Shown here: positions 13,777 through 14,191 of the stretch, one piece after another | How the letters are laid out: each line of letters begins with the position of its first letter | Position numbering within the stretch: the first letter of the stretch is position 1 | Assembly (NCBI GenBank): GCA_003250175.1 | Contig: QKHD01000349.1 | Location: 1 to 14,191 of the forward strand | From: Helicobacteraceae bacterium | Lineage (GTDB): Bacteria; Campylobacterota; Campylobacteria; Campylobacterales; SZUA-545 | Direction: 5' to 3' | DNA length: 14,191 nucleotides | Translations under genes and position numbers: made by a program | The notes under the pieces: generated by a model | What the model was told of the DNA's origin: nothing | The model's input: the letters and a program-made list of their open reading frames with translations, nothing else | Databases searched by the model: none

Positions 13777-14191
13777 ATGAAGTTCCTTCTTTTTTTCGTT
13801 TTGTTTTCGATAAGCGGTTTATTTATCGGCTGTTCATCTGGATCATCCAGTGATTCTTCAGATAGTAATCTCAAAAGAACTACGGTGAAAGAAATTGCAC
13901 ACAACAGCACACATGCTGGATTTGTCAGCATGGTTACCAATGAGCGTATCGTCGAGGGAGGTGACAATTTTTTGCAAATATCTTCTACTAGTCCTACTGC
14001 ATCGAATAAGTCTGTACAGACCCTTCAGACAAAAACGATGACATATACCCTTACGGGAAAAACATCTTCTGAACTTTCTCAAAAGTCTATTCAGTCAACC
14101 GATGAAACTCAAACGGATGATGCAAAAATATATTCTGTCGTCAAACAAGATGACGGGAAAATGCTTATTGGTGGAAGTTTTTCAAATGTAA
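13777..14191 (+). CDS. Lipoprotein with delta-60-like repeat, 5' part
   Basis: The gene runs off the window with 138 codons visible and no stop. It starts with a lipoprotein signal (MKFLLFFVLFSISGLFIGC): Cys19 follows FIG and is followed by a Ser-rich linker (SSGSSSDSSDS), which suggests a surface-tethered protein. Residues about 30-115 are Ser/Thr/Gln-rich and not recognised. The last residues, VVKQDDGKMLIGGSF (121-135), fit the delta-60 repeat pattern (VxxQxDGKilvGGsF). These repeats occur in tandem in large secreted beta-propeller-like proteins, so many more probably follow downstream. An in-frame ATG at 13768 would add three residues; neither start has a strong ribosome site, and 13777 gives a better-placed signal peptide and leader. 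Codon choice is A/T-ending and G+C about 40%, unlike every upstream gene, which suggests recent acquisition. Confidence 0.75.
   Translation, partial: MKFLLFFVLFSISGLFIGCSSGSSSDSSDSNLKRTTVKEIAHNSTHAGFVSMVTNERIVEGGDNFLQISSTSPTASNKSVQTLQTKTMTYTLTGKTSSELSQKSIQSTDETQTDDAKIYSVVKQDDGKMLIGGSFSNV

Noticed and set aside
13551..13967. A 138-codon minus-strand frame spanning the composition break
   Set aside because: It crosses from GC-rich to AT-rich DNA in a different phase from the HNH frame and overlaps the lipoprotein signal sequence; no domain is visible.

Overview
The window looks like a compact, GC-rich stretch (roughly 60% G+C by eye) of a Gram-negative chromosome. It is probably from a free-living Campylobacterota (Sulfurimonas/Hydrogenimonas-like) lineage. 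Reasons are the histidine kinase of the GNIAHQWRQPL type common in that phylum, sigma-70 promoters with good -10 boxes but little -35, dense gene packing, and two outer-membrane barrel candidates. This assignment is inference; there is no rRNA or tRNA gene to anchor it.

Layout. (1) 1-2576, + strand: the 3' end of an outer-membrane beta-barrel gene, then an ECF-type nickel/cobalt importer cbiM-cbiQ-cbiO with overlapping genes. A perfect TATAAT sits inside the barrel gene just upstream of cbiM. (2) 2628-4511, +: a lipoprotein of glycoside hydrolase family 9 (cellulase-like). (3) 4593-7337, +: a membrane protein with Cache, PAS, degenerate GGDEF and intact EAL domains, predicted to be a c-di-GMP phosphodiesterase. 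(4) 7334-9028, -: a CPA2/Kef-type cation/proton antiporter with a TrkA-N domain, ending tail-to-tail with gene 3 and divergent from the next operon. (5) 9169-12535, +: a three-gene sensory operon of periplasmic ligand-binding protein, histidine kinase and response regulator with a winged helix. No ABC permease or ATPase lies beside it, so the binding protein probably serves as a sensor. (6) 12532-13371, -: a secreted protein of unknown family, possibly an outer-membrane barrel. (7) 13441-about 13671, -: a short HNH-nuclease fragment that looks like the 3' remnant of a larger gene. (8) 13672-14191: a sharp drop in G+C, a consensus-like promoter and the start of a lipoprotein whose last visible residues match a delta-60 repeat; it runs off the window.

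The most notable points are: the GH9 lipoprotein beside a c-di-GMP phosphodiesterase, in what may be a chemolithotroph; the self-contained binding-protein/kinase/regulator operon; the composition break that coincides with a decapitated HNH gene and probably marks the edge of acquired DNA; and a strong excess of the palindrome TCCGGA (31 sites by hand count) that stops at that break. I saw no CRISPR array, transposase, tRNA or rRNA. No stretch above 300 bases lacks a gene; the longest non-coding parts are 9029-9168 (divergent promoters) and about 13672-13776 (AT-rich promoter region).
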